Shown here piece after piece: positions 44,043 to 53,140 of a stretch of 64,000 nucleotides of DNA. The DNA is from Bacteroidota bacterium (GTDB taxonomy: Bacteria > Bacteroidota > Bacteroidia > Bacteroidales > Bacteroidaceae). The notes beneath the pieces were generated by a model. It saw nothing but the letters and a program-made list of their open reading frames with translations, had not been told where the DNA came from and made no database searches. Each line of letters starts with the position of its first letter. The stretch's first letter is position 1. A program made the translations under genes and the position numbers. The stretch is from contig JAFABV010000101.1 of the NCBI GenBank assembly GCA_023425865.1, positions 1 through 64,000 on the forward strand. Direction: 5' to 3'.

Positions 44043-45755
44043 TCAAGCAGCACCATCGCGTACAGAGCCAGGTGCTGTGGCCTGCTTTTCGCCGTCAGAC
44101 AGTTTCTGCAAAGGCGCCGCGTGTCGCTCTAAGCGCTTGAGTTCCGTACCGCCACGCTTGCCCCGCCACTCAAAGATGTCGTCTTTGTCAAGTGGCCGGA
44201 TATAATCAAACCAAGCAAAGACATCGAGTTTCATTTTGCCGGGCGGTATCTGCGTCATCGGATATAAGGTGCCTTGGGCCTTCGGCATCCAGATACGCTG
44301 CAACTTCCGATTGGGCAGAATGTACATCTTCATCGTATCCGTCTCACAGTAATTCAGGCCTATCAGCGTACTGTCCTTGTCGTCTACCGGAAAGAAGATG
44401 GTCCGCACATTGCGCACGGCATCACTCCGGCGCACCTGCCCGTCGATAAAATAAGCAAACATATTGGTTGACGACACCTGATTGAAGTGGATGGTATCCG
44501 GCATCTGCTCAATAGACAGAGCCTGCCCCAACACATGCGCTTCGCGAATGGTTGAATCGTTCATATACACCTTGATGACCTCGCCCAACAGCTGACGATT
44601 GCCATTCCATACGATGGGGTCACGATACATCGTCATGCACGAGTCCTTGGAATTGACAACCATCGAGTCGCATACCGCCTGCACGTCTGTACGGTAAACC
44701 CTCACTTTATTATAACAATGCACCTTACGATACACCGAATCGGTATTGATATTGAAAGTCTCGATGCGCAGCGTGTCAGCATGCATATACAGCGTATCCT
44801 TCTGCGAATAATCCATCACCCGCGCATGTCGAGTGGCATAGCCTTTACCCGTCTGTTCGTTATAGACAACCTCACCGCACGTCAGCATATTCTTGTTTTT
44901 GCTGTCTACATACACCACATTGCCAAACCCGTGATTCTCTCCCGTCTTGCTATTATATAATAAGGTGTCGCCAGTGATTGTCTTCTCCTTATCCACCACC
45001 GTGGAACGCCCATAGAGCTGCGCATGGTCATCAGCAGTATTGAAGAAGGCGTCGGTCGTAGTGATCGTCGAGTTCTGGTTGACAATAATAGAAGGTCCTG
45101 GTTTGCCCTTACCCTTATCGGGCGTATACTGCCCCACCACATGGGCCAGTGAGGTGCGAGTGTCGTAATAGAGCGTATCCGTAGACACGCGATTCTTGGG
45201 CGTGTGCAACTGCACGTCGTAGTAAAAAACAGCCTGCTTGCTGTCGAGGTGATATTCGCCCCAATCAGAACTGAGCTTGCTCTTGCCGTCTATCATGCGT
45301 CCGCCCTTGAAATAGTAGGCATTGCTATATAGTCTGTCGTAATTCAGGCTATCGGTGTAAAGTGTACGAGTACGGTGTTTGAGCACCACATTACTGCGTG
45401 CCTCCAGCAGCTCCGACTGCCCATCGTACCATGCGCGGTCGCAGGTGAGCGAGAGGGTGTCTCCCTGCCTGAAGCGTACATGTCCAAAAGCCCTTACCGA
45501 GTTAGACGACTGATAGAAATAAGCACTGTCGCACGTCAACGTAGCCCCCCGGTGCAGGAAAGACACGCGGCCCTTCGCAATCTGCGCGTCAGGATTGGCG
45601 CCATAGACATCATACTTCAGTTCGTCGGCGTGATTCAGATACACACGTTGGTCGGTCTTCCTGACAGGCTTACGTGGTGCGGCCAAAGATGATAGCAGCC
45701 CCAGGGCAAACAGGCATAGAACCATCACAGGGATGACACTATGCCTATTCTTCAT
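44043..45755 (-). CDS. OstA-like (LptA/LptD N-terminal-like) envelope protein
   Basis: 570 residues from the ATG at 45755, which opens a signal peptide; the open frame begins earlier at 45791 but the tail there is unlike a leader. The mature protein is built of repeated beta strands (patterns such as ADELKYDVYGANPDAQIAKG and GHVRFRQGDTLSLTCDRAWY), the OstA/LptA-like fold that carries lipopolysaccharide across the periplasm. It is between the SurA-like gene and mutL in the same strand, a conserved arrangement in Bacteroidota. The C-terminal ~60 residues are low-complexity and charged. Role in LPS transport is inferred from fold. Confidence 0.85.
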   Translation of the reverse strand: MKNRHSVIPVMVLCLFALGLLSSLAAPRKPVRKTDQRVYLNHADELKYDVYGANPDAQIAKGRVSFLHRGATLTCDSAYFYQSSNSVRAFGHVRFRQGDTLSLTCDRAWYDGQSELLEARSNVVLKHRTRTLYTDSLNYDRLYSNAYYFKGGRMIDGKSKLSSDWGEYHLDSKQAVFYYDVQLHTPKNRVSTDTLYYDTRTSLAHVVGQYTPDKGKGKPGPSIIVNQNSTITTTDAFFNTADDHAQLYGRSTVVDKEKTITGDTLLYNSKTGENHGFGNVVYVDSKNKNMLTCGEVVYNEQTGKGYATRHARVMDYSQKDTLYMHADTLRIETFNINTDSVYRKVHCYNKVRVYRTDVQAVCDSMVVNSKDSCMTMYRDPIVWNGNRQLLGEVIKVYMNDSTIREAHVLGQALSIEQMPDTIHFNQVSSTNMFAYFIDGQVRRSDAVRNVRTIFFPVDDKDSTLIGLNYCETDTMKMYILPNRKLQRIWMPKAQGTLYPMTQIPPGKMKLDVFAWFDYIRPLDKDDIFEWRGKRGGTELKRLERHAAPLQKLSDGEKQATAPGSVRDGAA

Positions 45756-45778
45756 GTTGACATGTTTGATACGGAATG

Positions 45779-47239
45779 TCATTTGATCCAACCTTGATAC
45801 TCAAACTTACAATCCCTATAGCGACTGTTCATTCTGACATAGGTATGTTTAATCTTGTCCACCACCCATTCGTTGAGTTTCTTTTCCCGTTCCTTATTAA
45901 GTACCACATCCTTCATCACCTGAAAGTCTTCAGTAATCGTAGCCCTATGTCCTTCGATACGATTCTTCAGCTTGACGATGGCCACCACCGTCTTGCCTTT
46001 GGCATTGACCATCTGGAAAGGCGCGGAGATGTCACCTATCTTCATGGTGTCAACGGCACGAGCCACTTCTGTCGGCAGCTCTTTCATCTGGAAACGCGAT
46101 GTCATCCCATCAGCGGTGGCATTCGACATCAAGCCTCGGTTGTTCTTGGTATCCTTGTCGTCAGACAGGAAGGCCGCGGCCTCATCAAAGGTAAACTTAT
46201 TGGCGCGTATGTCATTGCCGATGGAGTCAATCTGGTGCAAGGCCGCGTTAATCTCCTCCTGTGCCACACGAGGCTTGATCAGAATATGACGCACCTTGAT
46301 TTTATCACCTCGCTTGTCAACGAGTTGAATGATATGATAGCCAAACTCAGTCTCAACGATCTTTGATATTTTCTTGGGGTCGGTGAGGTTGAAGGCAACA
46401 TTGGCGAACGCGGGGTCGAGCAGACCACGACCTATATAGTCCATCTCGCCGCCTTGTCGCGCTGAGCCGGGGTCTTCAGAATAAAGACGTGCCAAGGTGG
46501 CAAAGGTCGTCTCACCACGCGTCACACGGTCGGTGAAGTTACGAAGCTCGTCCTTCACACGGTTAATCTCCTCTTGCTTGATTTTCGGAGAACGCTCTAT
46601 AATCTGCACCTCCACCTCTGTGGGAACAAAGGGGATGCTGTCTTCTGGCAAGTTACGGAAATAGGCACGGACCGCCGCCGGAGAAACCTTGATGTCCTTG
46701 ACCAGTTCCTGCTTCATCTTCTGGATGAGCTGCTGATTCTTAAATTCATCGTGCAACTGATTGCGCATTTCGCTCACACTCTGCTTGCGATACTCTTCCA
46801 GCTTCTCCTTGCCACCGGCCACATCAATCCATCGACTGATCTGCTGCTCCACACCTGCGGCAATCTCGCTCTCCGTCACCTCGATAGAGTCGATGGCAGC
46901 CTGATGCAAAAACAGCTTCTGCACGGCAATCTGCTCGGGTATCGAGCAGTCAGGGTTACTGCCCCAGCTGACACCCTCGGCCATGCCTTGCATGCGCATC
47001 ATCTCGACATCCGACTTCAGTATAGGCTCATCGCCCACAACCCAAATCACTTCGTCCACCACACTGCTCTCTGGAGCATTATACACTTCCTCATGTGAAA
47101 CCACAGAATCCGAATCGGCCTGCACAGCCTTTTGCATGGTACGCGTAGCGGCCGGACCTGTTGGCCTGTATGCAGCAGTTACTAACCCAACCGACAGGAT
47201 GGCTGCTGTCACGAGTATTATCTTGTTTGTATTCATCAT
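45779..47239 (-). CDS. SurA-like periplasmic peptidyl-prolyl isomerase
   Basis: 486 residues, with a signal peptide; two adjacent Met codons at 47239 and 47236 are both possible starts. The N-terminal helical chaperone domain spans about residues 50-180. Two parvulin (PpiC) domains follow: the first around EDPGSARQGGEMDYIGRG near 255, the second starting at IKVRHILIKPRVAQEEINAA near 315. SurA-type proteins help outer-membrane proteins fold. It directly follows another parvulin gene with a 3-bp gap and is followed by the OstA-like gene, so a shared operon is clear. Confidence 0.9.
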   Translation of the reverse strand: MMNTNKIILVTAAILSVGLVTAAYRPTGPAATRTMQKAVQADSDSVVSHEEVYNAPESSVVDEVIWVVGDEPILKSDVEMMRMQGMAEGVSWGSNPDCSIPEQIAVQKLFLHQAAIDSIEVTESEIAAGVEQQISRWIDVAGGKEKLEEYRKQSVSEMRNQLHDEFKNQQLIQKMKQELVKDIKVSPAAVRAYFRNLPEDSIPFVPTEVEVQIIERSPKIKQEEINRVKDELRNFTDRVTRGETTFATLARLYSEDPGSARQGGEMDYIGRGLLDPAFANVAFNLTDPKKISKIVETEFGYHIIQLVDKRGDKIKVRHILIKPRVAQEEINAALHQIDSIGNDIRANKFTFDEAAAFLSDDKDTKNNRGLMSNATADGMTSRFQMKELPTEVARAVDTMKIGDISAPFQMVNAKGKTVVAIVKLKNRIEGHRATITEDFQVMKDVVLNKEREKKLNEWVVDKIKHTYVRMNSRYRDCKFEYQGWIK

Positions 47240-47242
47240 TCA

Positions 47243-48664
47243 TCAATGTTTGTTTACCGTACTGAGTACATCCTGGTTGACAGTCACCGGGTAACGCTTG
47301 CGAAGCTGGTCAACCCATTGCTTTTCCAGATACTCCTGATAGTCTGCCACAACCAATGCCCTCACGTCAGGCATCTCTGCGGGTGCCTTCAGCTTCTTGC
47401 CATATACAGCAGAGTAAGGATAGTCTTTCATGGGAGCCACAACCGTGTCTTTTCTAAACACGTCAGCGTCTACCAACGCATTGTCGCCCTGCTTGAAGAT
47501 ACCTTTCTGCACACGGATGCGGAGCACAGAGTCGGCATTGAACGTCTTGCGCAACTGCTCTGCCCACTGGTCGAAGGGCAATCTCTTCACTGAAGCCTGC
47601 ACGCGCTTGATGTCTGCGGCGTCACGTGTGTGATAGGCTATACCTTTGAAGCGGCGCTCCTGCCACTTGTAGTTTTTCTTGTGTTTCTTGAAATAAGCGT
47701 TTAATCCTGCCTCATCTTTCTGCGCCTTATCCCAAACCATACGGTTACTGATCTCATAAAGCAGCAACCCGTCGTGGTATTCTTGTATGAGATACTTCAG
47801 CGCAGGGTCCTTGGCCACCATCTCTTCTCGCTTGGCATCCAGCAACCGGGCCGGCGTGGTGTGCCCTTGCTTGGCCAGCGTGTCAAGTTTGGCCGTCACA
47901 ATATGGTCGCGCAGACCCCGCTGGTCGATAAACTTGAGAATGTCTTCGCGCTGACTCTCATAACTGAAGAAATTCTGGTGTCCCCTCTTCAAGATGACGT
48001 GCCATCCTGCCGGCGAGAGGAACGGCTTACTCAGCTCTCCATCCTTCAATGCCCAGGCCTGGTCTTCAAACTCTTTGAGCGTCTGCCCTTTAGACAGCCA
48101 AGGCAGTTCTCCGCCTCTGCCAGCAGACCCAGGGTCTAAAGAAACCCTCTTGGCCAGTTCCGCGAAGTCGGCCCCCTGCCTCAAGGCCTGGTACACCGAG
48201 TCAATGCGCAGCTTGGCCACCCTCTGCTCATCGGGAGTCGCTTTCTGGTTGAGAGGTATCAGGATATGCGACACATGCACCATCCCACCGCTACCGTCAA
48301 CCTGCTGCTGTGCCTGCAAATAGATTCGCCTGGCCTCAGCCTCCACGTCAGCGTCAGTAATCATGGCAGGCCGAATCTGCTGGTCACGATAACTCGCAAA
48401 TTCAGTCTGGAATGAAGACAACGTGTCGAGGTGGGCAGCCTTGGCGGCCTCAACTTTCAACTTATAGTTGATAAACAGGTCAACATAGTCTGCCACGCTC
48501 TTCTTGTCGATGACGCCGTCAGCATTGTTCTTGTTATAAGAATACTCAAACTCCGAACGAGGCACGGCGTGCCCATTGATGGTCATGACCACCGGATCGT
48601 CAGTCTGTGCATGGCTCAGGCCACAGCAGAAAAGCAGGGCACCCGAGATCAGGATTTCTTTCAT
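47243..48664 (-). CDS. Parvulin-domain peptidyl-prolyl isomerase
   Basis: 473 residues with a signal peptide ending at HAQ near residue 20. Residues ~120-225 form one PpiC domain with VHVSHILIPL, DFAELAKRVSLDPGSAGRGG and FSPAG-type (FLSPAGWHVILKRG) segments. The rest is helical and likely chaperone-like. It is a periplasmic folding factor next to the SurA-like gene. A second PpiC-like half is not evident, unlike in its neighbour. It follows guaB with an 84-bp gap. Confidence 0.88.
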   Translation of the reverse strand: MKEILISGALLFCCGLSHAQTDDPVVMTINGHAVPRSEFEYSYNKNNADGVIDKKSVADYVDLFINYKLKVEAAKAAHLDTLSSFQTEFASYRDQQIRPAMITDADVEAEARRIYLQAQQQVDGSGGMVHVSHILIPLNQKATPDEQRVAKLRIDSVYQALRQGADFAELAKRVSLDPGSAGRGGELPWLSKGQTLKEFEDQAWALKDGELSKPFLSPAGWHVILKRGHQNFFSYESQREDILKFIDQRGLRDHIVTAKLDTLAKQGHTTPARLLDAKREEMVAKDPALKYLIQEYHDGLLLYEISNRMVWDKAQKDEAGLNAYFKKHKKNYKWQERRFKGIAYHTRDAADIKRVQASVKRLPFDQWAEQLRKTFNADSVLRIRVQKGIFKQGDNALVDADVFRKDTVVAPMKDYPYSAVYGKKLKAPAEMPDVRALVVADYQEYLEKQWVDQLRKRYPVTVNQDVLSTVNKH

Positions 48665-48748
48665 TACGATTGTTCGCTATGAGATAGTTATTGGGTGAGA
48701 GGTACCTAAGCCCGATACCTGTCACCCAACAGTACAGATTCTATGTCA

Positions 48749-50233
48749 TTATTCGTGTCTCGAATAGTTTGGCGCCTCACTGGTAATGGCGATGTCGTGC
48801 GGATGGCTCTCCAACACGCCTGCATTGGTGATACGCGTAAACTTAGCGTTGTGCAGACTGTCGATAGAGTCAGCGCCACAGTATCCCATACCTGAGCGCA
48901 GACCGCCCGTGAGCTGGTAGATCACCTCTTGCACCGTACCCTTGTAGGGCACACGGCCGGCGATGCCCTCGGGCACCAGTTTCTTGGCATCTACGGTGTC
49001 GCCTTGGAAATAACGGTCCTTGGAACCGTTCTTCTGTCCCATGGCCTCCAGCGACCCCATGCCTCGGTAGCTCTTGAACTTACGGCCGTTGTAGATGATG
49101 GTCTCGCCGGGGCTCTCCTCTGTGCCTGCCACGAGCGAACCGATCATCACGCTGTTGCCACCTGCTGCCAGAGCCTTGACAATGTCGCCCGAATAACGCA
49201 GTCCGCCGTCAGCAATCAATGGCACACCGGTACCCTTCAGCGCAGAATACACATCGTAGACAGCACTCAACTGGGGCACACCCACACCGGCCACCACACG
49301 AGTGGTACAGATGGAACCCGGGCCAATGCCCACTTTCACGGCATCGGCGCCATGCTCAACCAGATATTTGGCAGCCTCGCCCGTGGCGATATTACCTACC
49401 ACCACGTCAAGTGTGGGGAATGCGGCCTTCACCTCCTGCAGCTTGCCCACCACACCCCGAGAGTGGCCGTGGGCCGTATCAATGACGATGGCGTCGACAC
49501 CAGCCTCCACCAGCGCCTGGGCACGGTCGAGGGTGTCGGCAGTAACGCCCACACCGGCAGCCACACGCAGACGGCCTTTGTCGTCCTTGCAAGCCATGGG
49601 CTTGTCCTTGGCCTTGGTAATATCCTTGTAGGTAATCAAGCCCACCAGATGATTGCCGGCATCTACCACGGGCAACTTTTCAATCTTGTTTTCCTGGAGA
49701 ATTTGCGCGGCAGCGGTCAGGTCGGTCTGCTGGTGCGTCGTCACCAGGTTTTCACTTGTCATCACTTCATCGATCAGCTTGTCCATATGGCGCTCGAAAC
49801 GCAAGTCACGATTGGTAACGATACCCACCAAGTGGTTTTCCTCGTCAACCACAGGGATACCGCCAATGTGATAGTCGCGCATCATGTCGAGAGCGTCCTT
49901 CACGGTGCGTCCGCGGCGTATGGTCACAGGGTCGTAGATCATACCGTTCTCGGCACGCTTGACAATGGCCACCTGACGTGCCTGCTCCTCAATGGTCATG
50001 TTTTTATGAATCACACCGATACCTCCCTCACGCGCGATGGCGATGGCCATCGATGACTCGGTAACGGTATCCATAGCCGCCGTTACAAAGGGCACATTGA
50101 GCTGAATGTGTCGGGAAAACTGTGTTTTCAATTGCACCTCTTTGGGCAGCACTTCTGAATAAGCCGGAATAAGCAGGACGTCGTCAAAGGTCAATCCGTC
50201 CAAGACAATTTTATCTGCAACAAATGATGACAT
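48749..50233 (-). CDS. guaB: IMP dehydrogenase
   Basis: 494 residues; converts IMP to XMP with NAD+, the first committed step of GMP synthesis. The (beta/alpha)8 barrel opens with LTFDDVLLIPAYSEVLP. Two CBS motifs are inserted at about residues 95-210. The catalytic Cys lies in GIGPGSICTTRVVAGVGVPQ near 305. The mobile-flap region contains GMGSLEAM and the C-terminal GRVPYKGTV block. A TAAATTTGC box is at 50261-50269. Heads the minus-strand block through mutL. Confidence 0.97.
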   Translation of the reverse strand: MSSFVADKIVLDGLTFDDVLLIPAYSEVLPKEVQLKTQFSRHIQLNVPFVTAAMDTVTESSMAIAIAREGGIGVIHKNMTIEEQARQVAIVKRAENGMIYDPVTIRRGRTVKDALDMMRDYHIGGIPVVDEENHLVGIVTNRDLRFERHMDKLIDEVMTSENLVTTHQQTDLTAAAQILQENKIEKLPVVDAGNHLVGLITYKDITKAKDKPMACKDDKGRLRVAAGVGVTADTLDRAQALVEAGVDAIVIDTAHGHSRGVVGKLQEVKAAFPTLDVVVGNIATGEAAKYLVEHGADAVKVGIGPGSICTTRVVAGVGVPQLSAVYDVYSALKGTGVPLIADGGLRYSGDIVKALAAGGNSVMIGSLVAGTEESPGETIIYNGRKFKSYRGMGSLEAMGQKNGSKDRYFQGDTVDAKKLVPEGIAGRVPYKGTVQEVIYQLTGGLRSGMGYCGADSIDSLHNAKFTRITNAGVLESHPHDIAITSEAPNYSRHE

Positions 50234-50260
50234 AAAGTGTACTTTTAAAATTTATTGCGT

Positions 50261-50269
50261 GCAAATTTA
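50261..50269 (-). promoter_or_regulatory. -7 box of guaB promoter
   Basis: TAAATTTGC on the minus strand, 27 bp before the guaB start. Confidence 0.65.
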
Positions 50270-50384
50270 GCAATATTTTCCCACATACGCATCCACGGCA
50301 GATATTTTCTTCCGACCTTTAATGGTATTTAACGCGCTATGCCGACCAGTGGTTGCACCGTGTCAAAATCAGGCTTCCGTGACG

Positions 50385-50609
50385 TTAGCGCGGTGAATGA
50401 CAGATGATTGTACAATCGATGAAAAGCGGGACATAACCATCCGATGACACGATGAAACCACGACGAGATAACAAAAAGACGGCATCGTCCAATTTTCCCT
50501 CCTTGCAATAGTTCCTTACCGTTCGCTCCGAGAGGCCGTGCAACTGAGCAAATTGTGAGACCGACAACATACCAGATTCGTTTAATTTTCCCATATCGGC
50601 AAACTTCAC
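50385..50609 (-). CDS. Orphan HTH (MerR/excisionase-like) reading frame
   Basis: Up to 74 residues; the true start may be at 50594 or 50570. Around residues 14-44, MLSVSQFAQLHGLSERTVRN and YCKEGKLDDAVFLLSRRG resemble a winged-helix HTH of the MerR/excisionase sort (helix, turn, recognition helix with SERTVRN). After about residue 55 the sequence looks unlike a domain, so the gene may be truncated or degraded. It lies alone between recQ and guaB. Half-sites of TTGCCGATA occur just upstream. Confidence 0.4.
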   Translation of the reverse strand: MKFADMGKLNESGMLSVSQFAQLHGLSERTVRNYCKEGKLDDAVFLLSRRGFIVSSDGYVPLFIDCTIICHSPR

Positions 50610-50690
50610 CTGCCTTACGATGTGCTAATATAGCCACTATTGCCGATACCGGCAAACTTTTGTTTTGCTAATGCACATTCTTGCCGATAG
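50592..50690. promoter_or_regulatory. Repeated TTGCCGATA half-sites
   Basis: TATCGGCAA near 50596, an inverted pair TTGCCGATACCGGCAA near 50639-50654 and TTGCCGATA near 50682. They overlap the 5' end of the HTH reading frame and could be its operator. No protein-binding data, so this is a sequence suggestion only. Confidence 0.3.
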
Positions 50691-50867
50691 ATTTCCGTGG
50701 TGGGTGCGTGATGAAATGGTGCGTCAGAGGGTTGAAGGAAACTTCCACTTTGTTGGCGAACCGGGAAAAGCAATGAGCCAGGGTAGACTCCAGCCTATGG
50801 TTGAGCCTCCACCCTAACGTATGGGGCAAAATATACCAACAAACCGTCTCACCAACAAACCAACAAA

Positions 50868-53096
50868 CTAATTCGCCTCGTCTGACAGAAACTTGATGAG
50901 CACCAACCGGGCTTTCTGCTCGGCGGTGAGCCCGTCGTCCTCGTCGTAGATATCCACCTCGTCTATGGCGGTGTCGATGTCGTCGCTCTCACTCTCGCGG
51001 AAGTAATCCAGTATATCGGCCACCTCATCAGGGTCGATCACGTCGTCGTCGTTGAGATAATAGTTGATATTGACCTTCATGCCACTGTTGACAATCGACT
51101 CGATATCATCAAGCAAATCATCGAAACTGCATCCCTGCGTCTTGGCAATCTCATTGAGCGGCACGCGCTTGTCGATAAGTTCAATGATTTTTAGTTTCTT
51201 CTTCGACTTGTTGGGCAGGCTGATCACCCGCATCATGTCGGTGCGCTGGATGTCGTTCTCGTCACAATAGCGCTTGATGAGGTCTACGAAAGGCTGCCCA
51301 AACTTGCGTGCCTTGCCCTGCCCCACGCCCTGTATCTGTTGCAACTCGTCGATGGTAACAGGATAGTTGGTGGCCATCTGCGTCATAGAAATCTCCTGAA
51401 AGATGACATACGGTGGCAGGTTGTGCTTGCGGGCCACGTCTTTACGGAGACTCTTGAGCAGTCCGAACAATTCCTCGTCGAGCGCGCTGGCGCCTACGTC
51501 GGCGTTGTCGTCACACTCGTCAAACTCCTTGTCGGGCACAACGCTGAACGGCTGCGGGTCGCTGAGGTAACGCCGCCCCTCGGCCGTAAGCTTCAGCAGA
51601 CCGTAGTTTTCCACGTCCTTACGGATGTATCCGGCTATCATGGCCTGCCGCACGACCGGATTCCAGATGTTAGCGTCTTCCTCGTTGATACGCGCGCCAG
51701 AGCCAAACTCCGGCAGTTTGTCATGCCCGTGGCGCACAATATTGTCGGTGGCACGGCCACGCACCACATCGGTGACATACGCCTGGTCGAAAGACTCCTT
51801 CACGGCCTTGATGGCACTGAGCATCACGACAAGAGCCTCCTGGGCGTCTTTCGGTTTTTGGGGATGGCTGCAGTTGTCGCAATTGCCACAATTGGGCAGC
51901 TCATAATCTTCTCCGAAATAATGCAACAACAGCTTGCGTCGGCACACGGTAGAAGTGACATAAGCCTTGGTCTCCTCAAGCAGCTGCCGCCCGATTTCCT
52001 TCTCGGCCTCGCCCTTGTTCTCCATAAACTTCTCCAGCTTCTTGAGATCTTTGGGCGAATAGAAGGCGATGCACTGTCCCTCGCCACCGTCGCGTCCGGC
52101 ACGCCCCGTCTCTTGGTAGTATCCTTCGAGGCTCTTGGGAATGTCGTAATGGATAACGAAGCGCACATCAGGCTTGTCGATGCCCATGCCAAAGGCGATG
52201 GTGGCTACGATAATGTCGATCTCTTCTTTGAGGAAATCGTCCTGGGTCTTGGTGCGCAGTTCGGTGTCGAGCCCGGCATGATAGGGAGCCGCCTTAAAGC
52301 CATTAAGCTGTAATTTCTTTGACAACTCCTCTACTGTCTTGCGCGACAGGCAATAGATGATGCCACTCTTGCCTTGATGCTGCTTCAAGTACCTGATGAT
52401 CTGACTGTCGGTGTCCTCCTCACTCACCTTCTGTCGTACCTCATAGTAGAGATTCGGCCGGTTGAACGAACTCTTGAACTCCTTGGCCTCGACGATGCCC
52501 AGGCTCTTCTTGATGTCGCTGCGCACCTTGTCGGTGGCAGTGGCCGTCAGCGCGATGACCGGCACCCTGCCGCTCTGCTGTTCCCACGCTATCTTGTCGA
52601 TGGTGGGCCGGATGTTGCGGTATTCAGGCCGGAAATCGTGTCCCCACTCCGAGATACAGTGTGCCTCGTCGATGGCATAGAAGGAAATCTTGAAAGACTT
52701 GAAGAACTCAAGGTTGTCTTCCTTGTTGAGCGACTCCGGCGCCACGTAGAGCAACTTGGTCTTTCCCGACCTCACGTCGTTTTCCACCTGCGTGACGGCA
52801 GCCTTGTTGAGTGAGGAGTTGAGGAAATGGGCCACCGAGTCTTCTTCGGTGAGCCCGTTGATGACATCCACCTGATTCTTCATCAGCGCAATCAAGGGCG
52901 ATATGACAATGGCCGTGCCGTCCATGATGAGCGACGGCAACTGATAGCATAAGCTCTTGCCGCCGCCTGTAGGCATCAGCACAAAGGTGTCATTGCCGGC
53001 CATGAGGTTGCGGATGATGGCCTCTTGGTCGCCCTTGAATTTGTCGAATCCGAAATAGCGCTTCAGCTTTTCGTTCAGGTTTATGTCTATGCTCAT
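50868..53096 (-). CDS. recQ: ATP-dependent DNA helicase RecQ
   Basis: 742 residues. SF2 helicase core with PTGGGKSLCYQLP (motif I) near residue 43 and DEAHCISEWGHDFRPEY near 140. RQC domain Cys residues in CRRKLLLHYFGEDYELPNCG and CDNC near 385-410 bind zinc. HRDC domain starts near 560 (ISMTQMATNYPVTIDELQQI). A further acidic tail of ~100 residues rich in Asp/Glu follows, longer than minimal RecQ. It unwinds DNA in recombination repair. Downstream of clpX by 44 bp. Confidence 0.95.
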   Translation of the reverse strand: MSIDINLNEKLKRYFGFDKFKGDQEAIIRNLMAGNDTFVLMPTGGGKSLCYQLPSLIMDGTAIVISPLIALMKNQVDVINGLTEEDSVAHFLNSSLNKAAVTQVENDVRSGKTKLLYVAPESLNKEDNLEFFKSFKISFYAIDEAHCISEWGHDFRPEYRNIRPTIDKIAWEQQSGRVPVIALTATATDKVRSDIKKSLGIVEAKEFKSSFNRPNLYYEVRQKVSEEDTDSQIIRYLKQHQGKSGIIYCLSRKTVEELSKKLQLNGFKAAPYHAGLDTELRTKTQDDFLKEEIDIIVATIAFGMGIDKPDVRFVIHYDIPKSLEGYYQETGRAGRDGGEGQCIAFYSPKDLKKLEKFMENKGEAEKEIGRQLLEETKAYVTSTVCRRKLLLHYFGEDYELPNCGNCDNCSHPQKPKDAQEALVVMLSAIKAVKESFDQAYVTDVVRGRATDNIVRHGHDKLPEFGSGARINEEDANIWNPVVRQAMIAGYIRKDVENYGLLKLTAEGRRYLSDPQPFSVVPDKEFDECDDNADVGASALDEELFGLLKSLRKDVARKHNLPPYVIFQEISMTQMATNYPVTIDELQQIQGVGQGKARKFGQPFVDLIKRYCDENDIQRTDMMRVISLPNKSKKKLKIIELIDKRVPLNEIAKTQGCSFDDLLDDIESIVNSGMKVNINYYLNDDDVIDPDEVADILDYFRESESDDIDTAIDEVDIYDEDDGLTAEQKARLVLIKFLSDEAN

Positions 53097-53140
53097 GAGG
53101 TGAGATTAATCATCTGTTAAACAGCAACGCAAAACCCCAA

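Noticed and set aside
48929..50056. 375-codon open frame on the plus strand
   Set aside because: Antisense to guaB; no recognisable domain.
51339..52313. 324-codon open frame on the plus strand
   Set aside because: Antisense to recQ; shadow frame.
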